Part shown: in pieces, positions 23,866 to 31,303 of the stretch
Position numbering within the stretch: position 1 is the first letter of the stretch
Layout of the letters: each line of letters starts with the position of its first letter
Assembly (NCBI GenBank): GCA_963970005.1
Contig: CAXAMN010026450.1
Location: 380,020 to 444,019 of the forward strand
DNA: 64,000 bases
Direction: 5' to 3'
Origin: Durusdinium trenchii
Taxonomy: Eukaryota > Sar > Dinophyceae > Suessiales > Symbiodiniaceae
Position numbers and translations under genes: made by a program
The notes under the pieces: generated by a model
Seen by the model: the letters and a program-made list of their open reading frames with translations, nothing else
Databases searched by the model: none
Told to the model about the DNA's origin: nothing

Positions 23866-25556
23866 CGCTGTGAAATGCGGCGGTCGAAGCGTAGGCTTTG
23901 GTCATCCAAAGCACTGTGGAAGTGTCGCGAATTGCGAGCTTGTGCCACCCTCAACTTGACCTTCAGGTCGTTCACCTGACGGCGGTGCTCATGAAATCTG
24001 CCCAGCTTGTAAGTCAGGTAGCTCACAATGAGGGTGATGAAGAGGATGAAGAGGAACATGTAGGTCAAGATGGACCATTCCTCAGCAGGCTCATCGCCAG
24101 CCAGACAAAGACCATCTGGCTTCAACTGCGTGAAGTCACCTGTGGGCTCTGCCGTAACAGCCTTGATCTGTGTGAAGTAGATCATCATTGCCATTGAGGT
24201 TCTCAAGGGCTTGGAACTTGGCCATGATGTAGGTCCAGTGTCGGCGGCTTCATCCTGCAAGACATTCTCATCCTCATAGTTGGACTCTTCCTGCACACTT
24301 TCAAGGTGTTCGGTGGAGTTGAAGTGGTGTTGTTGTGGTTTGTGTTGTTTTGTGTTGGTCTTCTTCTTCACTTTTGCATCGGCGAACTCTTGCCGACTTT
24401 CTTCGCGTTCTTGTTTGCTCTTTTTCTTGGCCGAGGTATACTGAGGATCCCAGGCCAGCTTGATGCGGTGTCGCCTCAAGCGGTCAGCCAACAGGCTTCT
24501 TGTGGAGCTCTTTGTCAAACCATCAGCGAACTGTCTTTCGCTGCTAACCCATTTGAGACAACCTTCAAGATCTGTTGTCTGCTGCTTAGCCACCTTGATC
24601 TCAAGGTAGGTGCGCTTGTCCACTGAAGAACTTGCGGAGGTGGTGGTCTCTTTGTGCCATGCATCGTAGAGAGCTTTTGCGTCAGTGACCAAGGTAGGTC
24701 GTAGAGCTGAACCTTCTTGTAGTCGTTCACGAAGCTTGGGCTTTGGGTCAAAAATGATTGACCAGAACCTGCAGATGTATTCCGCACTGTCGCTGGCGCC
24801 ACCAGCTGCTTGAGCCTCTGCACTCAAACTGGAACGTGCGACTCGAGGCAGTTTGTAGCTGCGCCAGTCAACCACATGGTATGGGGTCTCCTTTTCAAAG
24901 ACCTCCTCAGGGACCAGGATCGCCAGGTGTCCTCCTTGAAAGGTGTAGTCCTCCCGAGCTGCATGAGAGGCATCAAACATCACCACCAGGCGGATCTTTG
25001 AGAGGTCGGAGTGGTTGCTGACAGATTCAAAAGGTTCATACTCATACTTCAAGGTCACGTCAGCTTGTTCCTTGGCGAACTTGAGAAGGGCATTTGCTTC
25101 CATGATTGCACGAAGTTTTCCAGCGCGCTGTTGTCCACTGATCAAACTGCAGCTGGCCTGTAGGTGAGGTTGCGACTGGACCGAGGGCCATTGCAAACTT
25201 CCGAGGAGGGCACGAAGCTGTCCTCGATCATGTTCATTCATCGGATCTTCTGGACCGCGTCCTCGATGAACAGTTACAGGTTTCACCTTTTGCAAGAAGT
25301 GGCTTTGTGACAGGTTCCAGGTGAAGTCTTTGCGGTTGTGGATCACACCGCAGTACTCCATGGATTCATGATCTTCTTGCCAACTTCTAAACTCAAAAAC
25401 TTCCTTCAGGCGTCGTTCAGCTGCGATGTAGGTGGAACAACTGCGGTCACCTGCTCCAAGCATGTCGTCCACATGAAGGGCTATCAGGCCACAGGGAACG
25501 GAGGAACCATCTTCGTGGTGATGATGAAGTCGTACAAAAAGACATGTGGTGTCCAT
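23862..25556 (-). CDS. RT C-terminal half, RNase H and membrane-anchored tail
   Basis: Begins in the reverse transcriptase palm: residues 28-31 are HVDD, the copia form of the YxDD catalytic motif. RNase H follows with D195 in VVMFDAS, E247 in SLSAEA, D292 in LVTDAK and D345 in FADGLTK, so all acidic positions are present. After a Lys/Gln-rich linker (370-415), residues 495-517 form one strong hydrophobic helix (LTYMFLFILFITLIVSYL), followed by a basic coiled segment. A membrane helix after RNase H is not part of a minimal copia element and may be an env-like or anchoring addition. The 5' end is set by a frame change near 25,550, not by a real start codon. Confidence 0.9.
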   Translation of the reverse strand: MDTTCLFVRLHHHHEDGSSVPCGLIALHVDDMLGAGDRSCSTYIAAERRLKEVFEFRSWQEDHESMEYCGVIHNRKDFTWNLSQSHFLQKVKPVTVHRGRGPEDPMNEHDRGQLRALLGSLQWPSVQSQPHLQASCSLISGQQRAGKLRAIMEANALLKFAKEQADVTLKYEYEPFESVSNHSDLSKIRLVVMFDASHAAREDYTFQGGHLAILVPEEVFEKETPYHVVDWRSYKLPRVARSSLSAEAQAAGGASDSAEYICRFWSIIFDPKPKLRERLQEGSALRPTLVTDAKALYDAWHKETTTSASSSVDKRTYLEIKVAKQQTTDLEGCLKWVSSERQFADGLTKSSTRSLLADRLRRHRIKLAWDPQYTSAKKKSKQEREESRQEFADAKVKKKTNTKQHKPQQHHFNSTEHLESVQEESNYEDENVLQDEAADTGPTSWPSSKPLRTSMAMMIYFTQIKAVTAEPTGDFTQLKPDGLCLAGDEPAEEWSILTYMFLFILFITLIVSYLTYKLGRFHEHRRQVNDLKVKLRVAQARNSRHFHSALDDQSLRFDRRISQR

Positions 25557-26581
25557 CCTTCCTGTGTCAGCCTTCTAGTGGCTTCTTGCCACCAACGACG
25601 AGGAGCGTCGAGTTGACCGTAGACAGGCTTGATCAAGGCCATGCGGGTTTCAGGACCGCAACCAAGGATGTGGAGGCAATCATTTGGAAAGCGAAGCCAT
25701 AGTTGCCTCTTCTGAGGTATTCCCTGAAGGAATGCCGTGGCCACATCGGCGGACCATCCACTCCATCTCAACATGGCAGAGATGGAAAGCAACAAATTGC
25801 GAGCCAACCTTGATGCCGTAGGCGACTGAGTGTCCAGGTTGCCAGCTAAAGCGTCAGCATCATTGTAGCCACGAACAACCAATCGGGCCTTAGCCCTGGG
25901 AGTGCCATCAGGATTCTTCGCCCATTTCAGCAGCATTCGGCTTGACAGGGTTCGATCTGCATCAGCCTTGTCTGAAGTAGTGAACTCCCAGACGCCACAT
26001 TCGAAAAAGCTGCGAAGCTCCTTGCACTTGGCCTCGAAGAACAGCTGTTGTTCTGTCTGGGTGAGGTTCTTTTCTCTGATTTCCGACTTGCTCTTCTCCT
26101 TCTTGATGTGTCGGAGCTGCTGGTTCTTCATGTGCTGAGCGGCCTTTCGGATGGGCTTCACGGAAGTGGGAGAGCTTGAGGACAAGGTTGCAATCATTCC
26201 AAGTTCCTTGCGAGTCACGGCATTGATCTGGAAGATCGTGCGTCCAACCCACTTTGAAGGTAAACCTTTGGCGGCTTCTTTGGAGCACGTTCTCTGTCTT
26301 GAAGTGGTCGGTGATCGCCGAAGGTTCTTGTCCTGGCTCACGAAAGATGGTGACTCTGACATCATCAAGTTTCTCCAAGGGCACTGGTAGGTCAGCCTGA
26401 TCGCCTGGAAGAAACTTCTTTGACCGTGGTCGTACATGATGGCGAATGAGGCATCCTCCCTTGACTTCCCAGAAGTCAGCCAACTTTTGTTTGAGCTCCA
26501 GGGAGTTGTTGTTCTTGTTGAAGGTCCAGCCATGAGGAAGGTTGGCTGTGTCAATGTCCTGGACTTCGAACACCATCTCAC
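25484..26581 (-). CDS. Reverse transcriptase N-terminal half
   Basis: The true reading starts near residue 112 (genomic about 26,245), where it takes over from another frame; the first 110 residues are out of frame. Typical copia RT blocks follow: RMLLKWAKNPDG, KARLVVRGYND (231-241), WSADVATAFLQG with catalytic D279, and ALIKPVYGQLDAPRRWW. It loses frame near 25,550, just before the HVDD block of the next frame. Together with that frame, the fingers and palm are complete in content but split. Confidence 0.88.
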   Translation of the reverse strand: MRWCSKSRTLTQPTFLMAGPSTRTTTPWSSNKSWLTSGKSREDASFAIMYDHGQRSFFQAIRLTYQCPWRNLMMSESPSFVSQDKNLRRSPTTSRQRTCSKEAAKGLPSKWVGRTIFQINAVTRKELGMIATLSSSSPTSVKPIRKAAQHMKNQQLRHIKKEKSKSEIREKNLTQTEQQLFFEAKCKELRSFFECGVWEFTTSDKADADRTLSSRMLLKWAKNPDGTPRAKARLVVRGYNDADALAGNLDTQSPTASRLARNLLLSISAMLRWSGWSADVATAFLQGIPQKRQLWLRFPNDCLHILGCGPETRMALIKPVYGQLDAPRRWWQEATRRLTQEGWTPHVFLYDFIITTKMVPPFPVA

Positions 26582-26687
26582 CTATAAGGGCTTGGTTGCT
26601 CATGATGCCGTGGTCGTCTTGGACCGAAGGACAAAGTTTCCTGCTTGTCGAGTCGAAGTCGCTGCTGCTCGAAGGTCTCAGGGGCAA
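25962..26687 (-). CDS. Linker between integrase and RT, second frame
   Basis: From about residue 25 to 145 this frame carries the polyprotein between the Pro-rich integrase tail and the RT (SNQALIGEMVFEVQDIDTAN onward). It then gives way near 26,245 to the frame holding the RT. No separate domain is recognised. The rest of the open frame is a shadow of the RT frame. Confidence 0.6.
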   Translation of the reverse strand: MPLRPSSSSDFDSTSRKLCPSVQDDHGIMSNQALIGEMVFEVQDIDTANLPHGWTFNKNNNSLELKQKLADFWEVKGGCLIRHHVRPRSKKFLPGDQADLPVPLEKLDDVRVTIFREPGQEPSAITDHFKTENVLQRSRQRFTFKVGWTHDLPDQCRDSQGTWNDCNLVLKLSHFREAHPKGRSAHEEPAAPTHQEGEEQVGNQRKEPHPDRTTAVLRGQVQGASQLFRMWRLGVHYFRQG

Positions 26688-26940
26688 CTGGAGTCCTGTA
26701 GGCTTCTGACGTCACAGGATCAAGATTCATCGGAGTTGCAGGGACACTTGGAGGTTCAGGCTCAATCGAAGGTTCCGGCTGATCGGGAACAGCCGGTAAA
26801 AGGTGTTCTGGTATTGCTGGATGTTCTGGAAGTTCAGGAGCCGTGGAGGCGGCAGGAGCAGCGGCTGGAAAGGACGGATTTCCCGGAGTGTCAACTTCAT
26901 CAGAAGGTTCCGCTGGCTCTGAGGGAGTGTAGTCCTCCAA
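26578..26940 (-). CDS. Pro/Glu-rich integrase tail, shifted frame
   Basis: About 100 residues rich in Pro, Glu and Ala (TPSEPAEPSDEV and similar) connect the integrase frame to the RT linker. It carries the polyprotein between frame changes near 26,970 and 26,630. Such a low-complexity linker is normal between copia integrase and RT. Confidence 0.6.
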   Translation of the reverse strand: MEDYTPSEPAEPSDEVDTPGNPSFPAAAPAASTAPELPEHPAIPEHLLPAVPDQPEPSIEPEPPSVPATPMNLDPVTSEAYRTPVAPETFEQQRLRLDKQETLSFGPRRPRHHEQPSPYR

Positions 26941-29399
26941 GGAGTCATCGATGGCTGCATCGAGCCTTCGTCGGGAGACATCTCTTCTTCGTGTTCTTCA
27001 ACATCCAGTAGGTCCTGCTTGTTGGCCCTGTTTAGATCAAGAAATCTGGCCACGCCTCTTGACTTCAGTGACTGGAGCGTGGATGCCGCATCCTTCAAGT
27101 TCTCGACAGCGGTCTCCTCGATGGCAGTGAAGTCTGGTCGAACGTGATGTGGTGCAGCACGAATAAGTTGCGTTTTGTGAGCCAACCAATAGACATGAGG
27201 GCTGCCGTCTTTTTCCTCGACACAGACGACCTTTGCAGGTCCACGCCATCGGATCTTGCGCAACTCATGTTGTTGAGCATCTCGCCAGTAGAAGCATCTT
27301 TGGCCAGCTAGCAACCGTTGATTGACGCCAGAGTAGCGTCGCAGAAGAGCTCGTCTCAACTTTCGATCAGTCTCTGCCTGGAGGATTGCAGTCTTGGCCA
27401 CATTGCGCTGGTGCAAGTGCTTCTCGAAGGTCTCGTGTTCATGGAGAGCGCAAGAGCTGGACTGCAGTAGACCAGGTTGAGCAGGTTGGTAGCCAAGGAC
27501 CCATTGAGTCGGCGAGAATCCAGCAACGGTGGGCTGAGCATTGAGTTGAGGCAAGATGTAGGTCAAGGCTTGACGGATGCCGTCTCTTCCTTCCAACTTC
27601 AAGTCGTGCATGTAGACCTCGATGGCCTTTCGCAACACGGCATGCCTTCGTTCAACTTGACCAAGTCGTTCGTGGGCTTCACCAGGAGCAACTTTATGGC
27701 TGATGCTGTGGCTGTCGGACCATTCCATGAAATAATTGCTAAGCCAGTCACGACCTTCACCAGTCACCAGCTCTTCTGGAACACCGAAGTAGGCAATCCA
27801 ATGTCGCTCAAGGGAGATGATGTAGTCCTGGGTCTGCTCGGTCTGGACCTGACATGCTACCTGGTACTTTGTAGCACTGTCCAAGATGGCCAAGATCGGC
27901 CACTTCTTCTTGTCGGCGCGGATCCAGAAGACATCAGCTTGGATGGACTGATTGAAGCGGTCGGCCTTCTGCACGTTGGCTGGAGCAGGTTGATTTGGTT
28001 TCTTGTAGCGCAAGCACGAGCTCCAAAGGTAGTTTTCAGCCACGGACAAAACATCAGTCGAAGCGCCTCTGGCTTGAAGAAGGTCGACCAGGGCTTGAGC
28101 AGAAGGGTGACCAAGGTTCCTGTGGAGCTTCTGAACCACTCTTAAGGCATTCTGCTTGCCTTCGGCATGAAGATCGACGATCTTGCCCAAATATTGCGAC
28201 TGCTCACGAACCGCAAAGGAGCCTTCCCAGAGTTGAGGCTTCTCGGAACAGGCCAATGAAGTAGCCAGTGTGGGTGCAAAGGCGGGCTGGTACTCCTCCA
28301 TGAACGAGGTGCGATGTGTACCATGTCCCTTCATGTAGCCTTCAAGTCGACAGTGTTCGTGATCACCTGAGCATAGCCGGTTCATCGTCTCTGCAACGGA
28401 GCGCTTGGTCGTGAGGATTGTGGTGTCTTTTCTTGCTGGCTTCCATGCTCCATCAACATCCACGCACATAGCACCATATTGACATTGATGATGTCGTGCT
28501 CGATAGCCAGGCAAGGAATGAAGCGCTGCGGTGTCCCAAGACAATGCTGAAGTGGGCTGCTCAATGTGACTATGGCGTCCTGAGTTCAACTGCTTCAGAT
28601 AGACCCGCTTGCAGAACTGAAGGTGGGTCCTGTGGTGCCATTCTCGAAGACCTCGTAGTACTTCTTTTCTCTGCTCGGGGGTTGCAGAGATGTTCTGCAT
28701 GCGTGACCATGGACCGCAACTGGGAGACATGGTATAGATCTCGTCCGGCATCTCTTGGTCTTGTAGTTCCAGGAAGGCGCGCTGGTGCGACTGGAGTGCG
28801 AAGTTCCATCCTGTCTCAAAGCCGAACGTTTTGACGGTCATGCCAATTGCTTCAGCCATCTGCGACAGTCGAGCTCGTCCAGTGTAGACTTCCCATAGGA
28901 CACGAGGAGGAGCTTGATGTTCTTGCTTGATGGCCTGGTCAACCAAGGTGTTCATAGACTTCAGCTGAGCTTGGGTGTGCATGACCAAGGTCTTCCAGTG
29001 CTTCGTGGTCATGGGAGACGTGTCCTCTGGTGGCATCTGTTCTTCAACTTGGTAGAGGTGCTCTTCCATCAAGAAGTCTTCCAAAGAACCAGGTTCGCCC
29101 AGTTTCTCATCGAGCTGCAGGTCGAAGGAAGGTTCCCACGTCAGCTGCTCGGACTCAAACGAGGACGTGAGATCAAGAAGATACTCCTCGTGGCGACCAA
29201 GAACAGCATCTTGCCAGTCAGCATCAGCTGAGAGAAGTCGATGGTCATATCCAAGGCACGGATCACGGGTCTTCCAACCAACATAGGAGTTTCGCCTGAC
29301 AAGACGAAGCCTTGGATCAGTCCATGATAGACTGGCACTTTGGCTACCCATGAGCTGACCTTCTGGTGATCGCCACCGAAATGGAAAACTCGATGGCAA
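26727..29399 (-). CDS. Methyltransferase-like domain plus integrase
   Basis: Real coding starts near residue 60, after a frame change with the gag-protease frame. Residues about 165-355 resemble a SAM-dependent methyltransferase fold: LWEVYTGRARLSQMAEAIG (loop I), FETGWNF, MPDEIYTMSPSCGPWS (catalytic-loop-like, Ser-Cys instead of Pro-Cys), then HIEQPTSALSW. Integrase follows. In its zinc finger, H426 and H431 are present, but the expected CxxC reads WSSC at 459-462. The core has D489 (QADVFW) and E583 (QVERRH). The residue exactly 35 positions before that Glu is Gly547 (VTGEGRDW) where the DDE second Asp should stand. Thus this integrase should be inactive. Conserved integrase C-terminal blocks continue to about residue 790. 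Confidence 0.88.
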   Translation of the reverse strand: MPSSFPFRWRSPEGQLMGSQSASLSWTDPRLRLVRRNSYVGWKTRDPCLGYDHRLLSADADWQDAVLGRHEEYLLDLTSSFESEQLTWEPSFDLQLDEKLGEPGSLEDFLMEEHLYQVEEQMPPEDTSPMTTKHWKTLVMHTQAQLKSMNTLVDQAIKQEHQAPPRVLWEVYTGRARLSQMAEAIGMTVKTFGFETGWNFALQSHQRAFLELQDQEMPDEIYTMSPSCGPWSRMQNISATPEQRKEVLRGLREWHHRTHLQFCKRVYLKQLNSGRHSHIEQPTSALSWDTAALHSLPGYRARHHQCQYGAMCVDVDGAWKPARKDTTILTTKRSVAETMNRLCSGDHEHCRLEGYMKGHGTHRTSFMEEYQPAFAPTLATSLACSEKPQLWEGSFAVREQSQYLGKIVDLHAEGKQNALRVVQKLHRNLGHPSAQALVDLLQARGASTDVLSVAENYLWSSCLRYKKPNQPAPANVQKADRFNQSIQADVFWIRADKKKWPILAILDSATKYQVACQVQTEQTQDYIISLERHWIAYFGVPEELVTGEGRDWLSNYFMEWSDSHSISHKVAPGEAHERLGQVERRHAVLRKAIEVYMHDLKLEGRDGIRQALTYILPQLNAQPTVAGFSPTQWVLGYQPAQPGLLQSSSCALHEHETFEKHLHQRNVAKTAILQAETDRKLRRALLRRYSGVNQRLLAGQRCFYWRDAQQHELRKIRWRGPAKVVCVEEKDGSPHVYWLAHKTQLIRAAPHHVRPDFTAIEETAVENLKDAASTLQSLKSRGVARFLDLNRANKQDLLDVEEHEEEMSPDEGSMQPSMTPWRTTLPQSQRNLLMKLTLREIRPFQPLLLPPPRLLNFQNIQQYQNTFYRLFPISRNLRLSLNLQVSLQLR

Positions 29400-30793
29400 C
29401 GCTGCAGTTGGAGCTTGTTGGTGTCATAGCCCAGTTGCCGGAGGTGGTTGACATAGCGGACCAAGGGACCTGATCCCATCAAAAACGAGGAAGCGCCTGG
29501 GTCCAACATGGCGCAGTCAGGACGTTCATGGCTAAATGAGTCCTCAAGCATGACGAGGGACGTTTCGTCTTGCATGAAGGCCATTCCTTCAACTGCTTGG
29601 CGCTTGCCGCTTGTCGTAGTCGCCGGTTTGGGCGTAGAGCTCGTCTGTGTGCACTGAGCAGTCTTGTGGAAGGTTGAGCCACATCGCATACATGCTGGGG
29701 CCATTGCTGCGCGAGCTCGTCCTTTTGGATCTGCAGGCTTTCCAGGAGGTCGGTCATAGCGATAGGTGCTGCTTTTTCCTTTTCCTTTGCCTTTTCCTTT
29801 CTTCCCCTTTCCCATGCCCTTGAAGGGCTTTTGTGAGGAGGTGGAACTCGATGAAGGGCCGGAGTCCTGGAGGGCTACCACTGGAAGGAATCCTCTGCTG
29901 AGCTTCAAGTCGTTGAAGCGTTTGCGAGCATCAACATAGGAGGCGTATGCCTCATCGTACTCTTCGGTGTCGAACTCACGTTCGTGCTCATCAGGTTCTT
30001 CCTGGTAGTAGGCGGCATCGGCATCAAAGGACTCCCACCATACGTCATCATAGTTTTCTTCATCGTCCATGTAGTAGGCGTCATCTTCCTCCTCATAGGT
30101 CGGGGCATTGTCATCCCATTCGAAGAAGGCTTCAGAGTCATCACCAGCAAAGTAGGAACGACCTCTGCCGGATCCAGCACGGTTCCAGCGGTCTCTGAGG
30201 AGCTGTCCGCCACCTTTGTAGTCCTGGCCGAGGATGGCAAACATCGCTTGCTGGATCTTGGCTCGTTCAAGTGAGGCGGCCTGTGTCATGATCATCTGCT
30301 TTTGCTCACGTGTCAGGGCGGCCTTAGCCAGGAGGAACCACCCTTGGATTTGACTGGGTAGTCGAACACCATGCTTCTCGATTTGCTTCAGCCGGTCGTC
30401 GTGGTCCGTCACATAGTTCAGCAAAGTCTGACCTGGCTTACGAGCCAAATGCTCAAAGTAGGACGAGAAGTCGGCAGGCATCTCGACATTGGCGTCATAC
30501 TGGAAGGAGCCGTCCAAGATCTTCAAGATCTCTTGAAGGGCTTCTGGGTCTTCTGCCTTGTCCAGGTTGAAGTTTTCGCACAACTTCCATCCAGTTCCTG
30601 AGAGGCTGCCCAGTAGATTCAAGATCGCTTCGCCCTGCCGTTTTGACAGGGACATTTTTCTGTAGTAGATCAAGATTCTTTTCCGCCATTCGCGGTATCC
30701 CGTTAGGGATCCATCGAAGAGCGGGATGAAACTATCCCGGGCCGAGTGGTTGTGGAACTTGACCTTCTTTTCCGTGGTCGTGGTAGAAGCCAT
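29141..30793 (-). CDS. Gag and aspartic protease
   Basis: 550 codons starting at the first ATG after the leader. Residues 20-200 look like a copia Gag (FDGSLTGYREWRKRILIYYR; LLGSLSGTGWKLCENFNLD). Acidic Asp/Glu/Tyr-rich linker at 215-290, Lys/Gly-rich tract at 322-341, CCHC zinc knuckle C368-x2-C371-x4-H376-x4-C381 for RNA binding, and protease with LDPGASSF at 430-437. Family proteases usually have D-S/T-G; Pro at this place is unusual. The last 25 residues are out of frame: the polyprotein moves to the next frame near 29,210, so Gag-Pro and Pol are split here by an indel or a programmed shift. Confidence 0.92.
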   Translation of the reverse strand: MASTTTTEKKVKFHNHSARDSFIPLFDGSLTGYREWRKRILIYYRKMSLSKRQGEAILNLLGSLSGTGWKLCENFNLDKAEDPEALQEILKILDGSFQYDANVEMPADFSSYFEHLARKPGQTLLNYVTDHDDRLKQIEKHGVRLPSQIQGWFLLAKAALTREQKQMIMTQAASLERAKIQQAMFAILGQDYKGGGQLLRDRWNRAGSGRGRSYFAGDDSEAFFEWDDNAPTYEEEDDAYYMDDEENYDDVWWESFDADAAYYQEEPDEHEREFDTEEYDEAYASYVDARKRFNDLKLSRGFLPVVALQDSGPSSSSTSSQKPFKGMGKGKKGKGKGKGKSSTYRYDRPPGKPADPKGRARAAMAPACMRCGSTFHKTAQCTQTSSTPKPATTTSGKRQAVEGMAFMQDETSLVMLEDSFSHERPDCAMLDPGASSFLMGSGPLVRYVNHLRQLGYDTNKLQLQRCHRVFHFGGDHQKVSSWVAKVPVYHGLIQGFVLSGETPMLVGRPVIRALDMTIDFSQLMLTGKMLFLVATRSIFLISRPRLSPSS

Positions 30794-31038
30794 ACTTCAG
30801 GTTGAAGGTGGTGTCACCACAAGTGCCGTAGAGCTCGTCAAGGTCAAAGAGCTCGGTTCGCCAGCAAAAGAAGTAGGGCTCTTCAAGGTCAAAGAGCTCT
30901 GGTGTAAGCACTGCTCCTGAGCGTGAAGAAGATGACAAGGTTGTGGGCGCAGTTTCCGTGGAAGGTGAAGTGGGCTTTGAAGGTGGATATGATGTAGTTT
31001 TGCGGAGATCGGCAGGGAGCTACCCGGAGCGTGGTATA

Positions 31039-31050
31039 GCTCCGCTACCA
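31039..31050 (-). promoter_or_regulatory. tRNA primer-binding site
   Basis: One base after the 5' LTR the element strand reads TGGTAGCGGAGC. The TGG start is complementary to a tRNA CCA end, and TGGTA is shared with the initiator-Met primer sites of many copia elements. The exact tRNA is inferred. Confidence 0.7.
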
Positions 31051-31051
31051 A

Positions 31052-31298
31052 TGTCACTCGGACACTGGTTGCGGAGAGCAAGGGGACCGAGTGGAGGCTC
31101 GAAACTCACGAAGTTTCCGGGCTCGAACAAGTTCGGACGGCACACGAAGTCGCGCCCTTTTACGGGGCCATTGGCGTCAGATCGATCGCCCACCGCTAGT
31201 GGTGGAAACATGGGAAATTCGGGCCGTGATGGCCGCACATGAAACATATGAAACATCCATACTGTCAAGTGGCTTGAATTGCCAACTGCAAATTCACA
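31052..31298 (-). repeat. 5' LTR of the retrotransposon
   Basis: 247 bp, identical to 23,165-23,411 except at 31,216. It precedes the primer-binding site and a leader of about 250 bases that contains two direct copies of GAGCTCTTTGACCTTGA on the element strand. It should hold the element promoter, but no TATA box is evident. Confidence 0.95.
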
Positions 31299-31303
31299 TA
31301 ACC
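31299..31303. repeat. Target-site duplication TAACC (right copy)
   Basis: Matches 23,160-23,164 and fixes the element boundaries. Confidence 0.9.

Larger units (their letters stand above)
23165..31298 (-). mobile_element. Ty1/copia-like LTR retrotransposon, complete but frame-broken
   Basis: An 8,134-bp element on the minus strand bounded by 247-bp LTRs and a TAACC duplication. Reading 5' to 3': right LTR, primer-binding site, leader, Gag with CCHC knuckle, aspartic protease, methyltransferase-like domain, integrase, reverse transcriptase, RNase H, then a C-terminal extension with a membrane helix and a Cys/His cluster. Integrase before RT is the Pseudoviridae (copia) order. The coding region of about 7.3 kb would be one polyprotein but is interrupted by about six single-base frame changes, near 29,210, 26,970, 26,630, 26,245, 25,550 and 23,875. 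The LTRs differ at one base (23,329 against 31,216), so insertion was recent. Either the copy was defective when mobilised or some indels are sequencing errors. Confidence 0.95.

Noticed and set aside
27477..28145. 222-codon plus-strand frame
   Set aside because: Antisense shadow of the integrase domain, which has clear family motifs on the minus strand.
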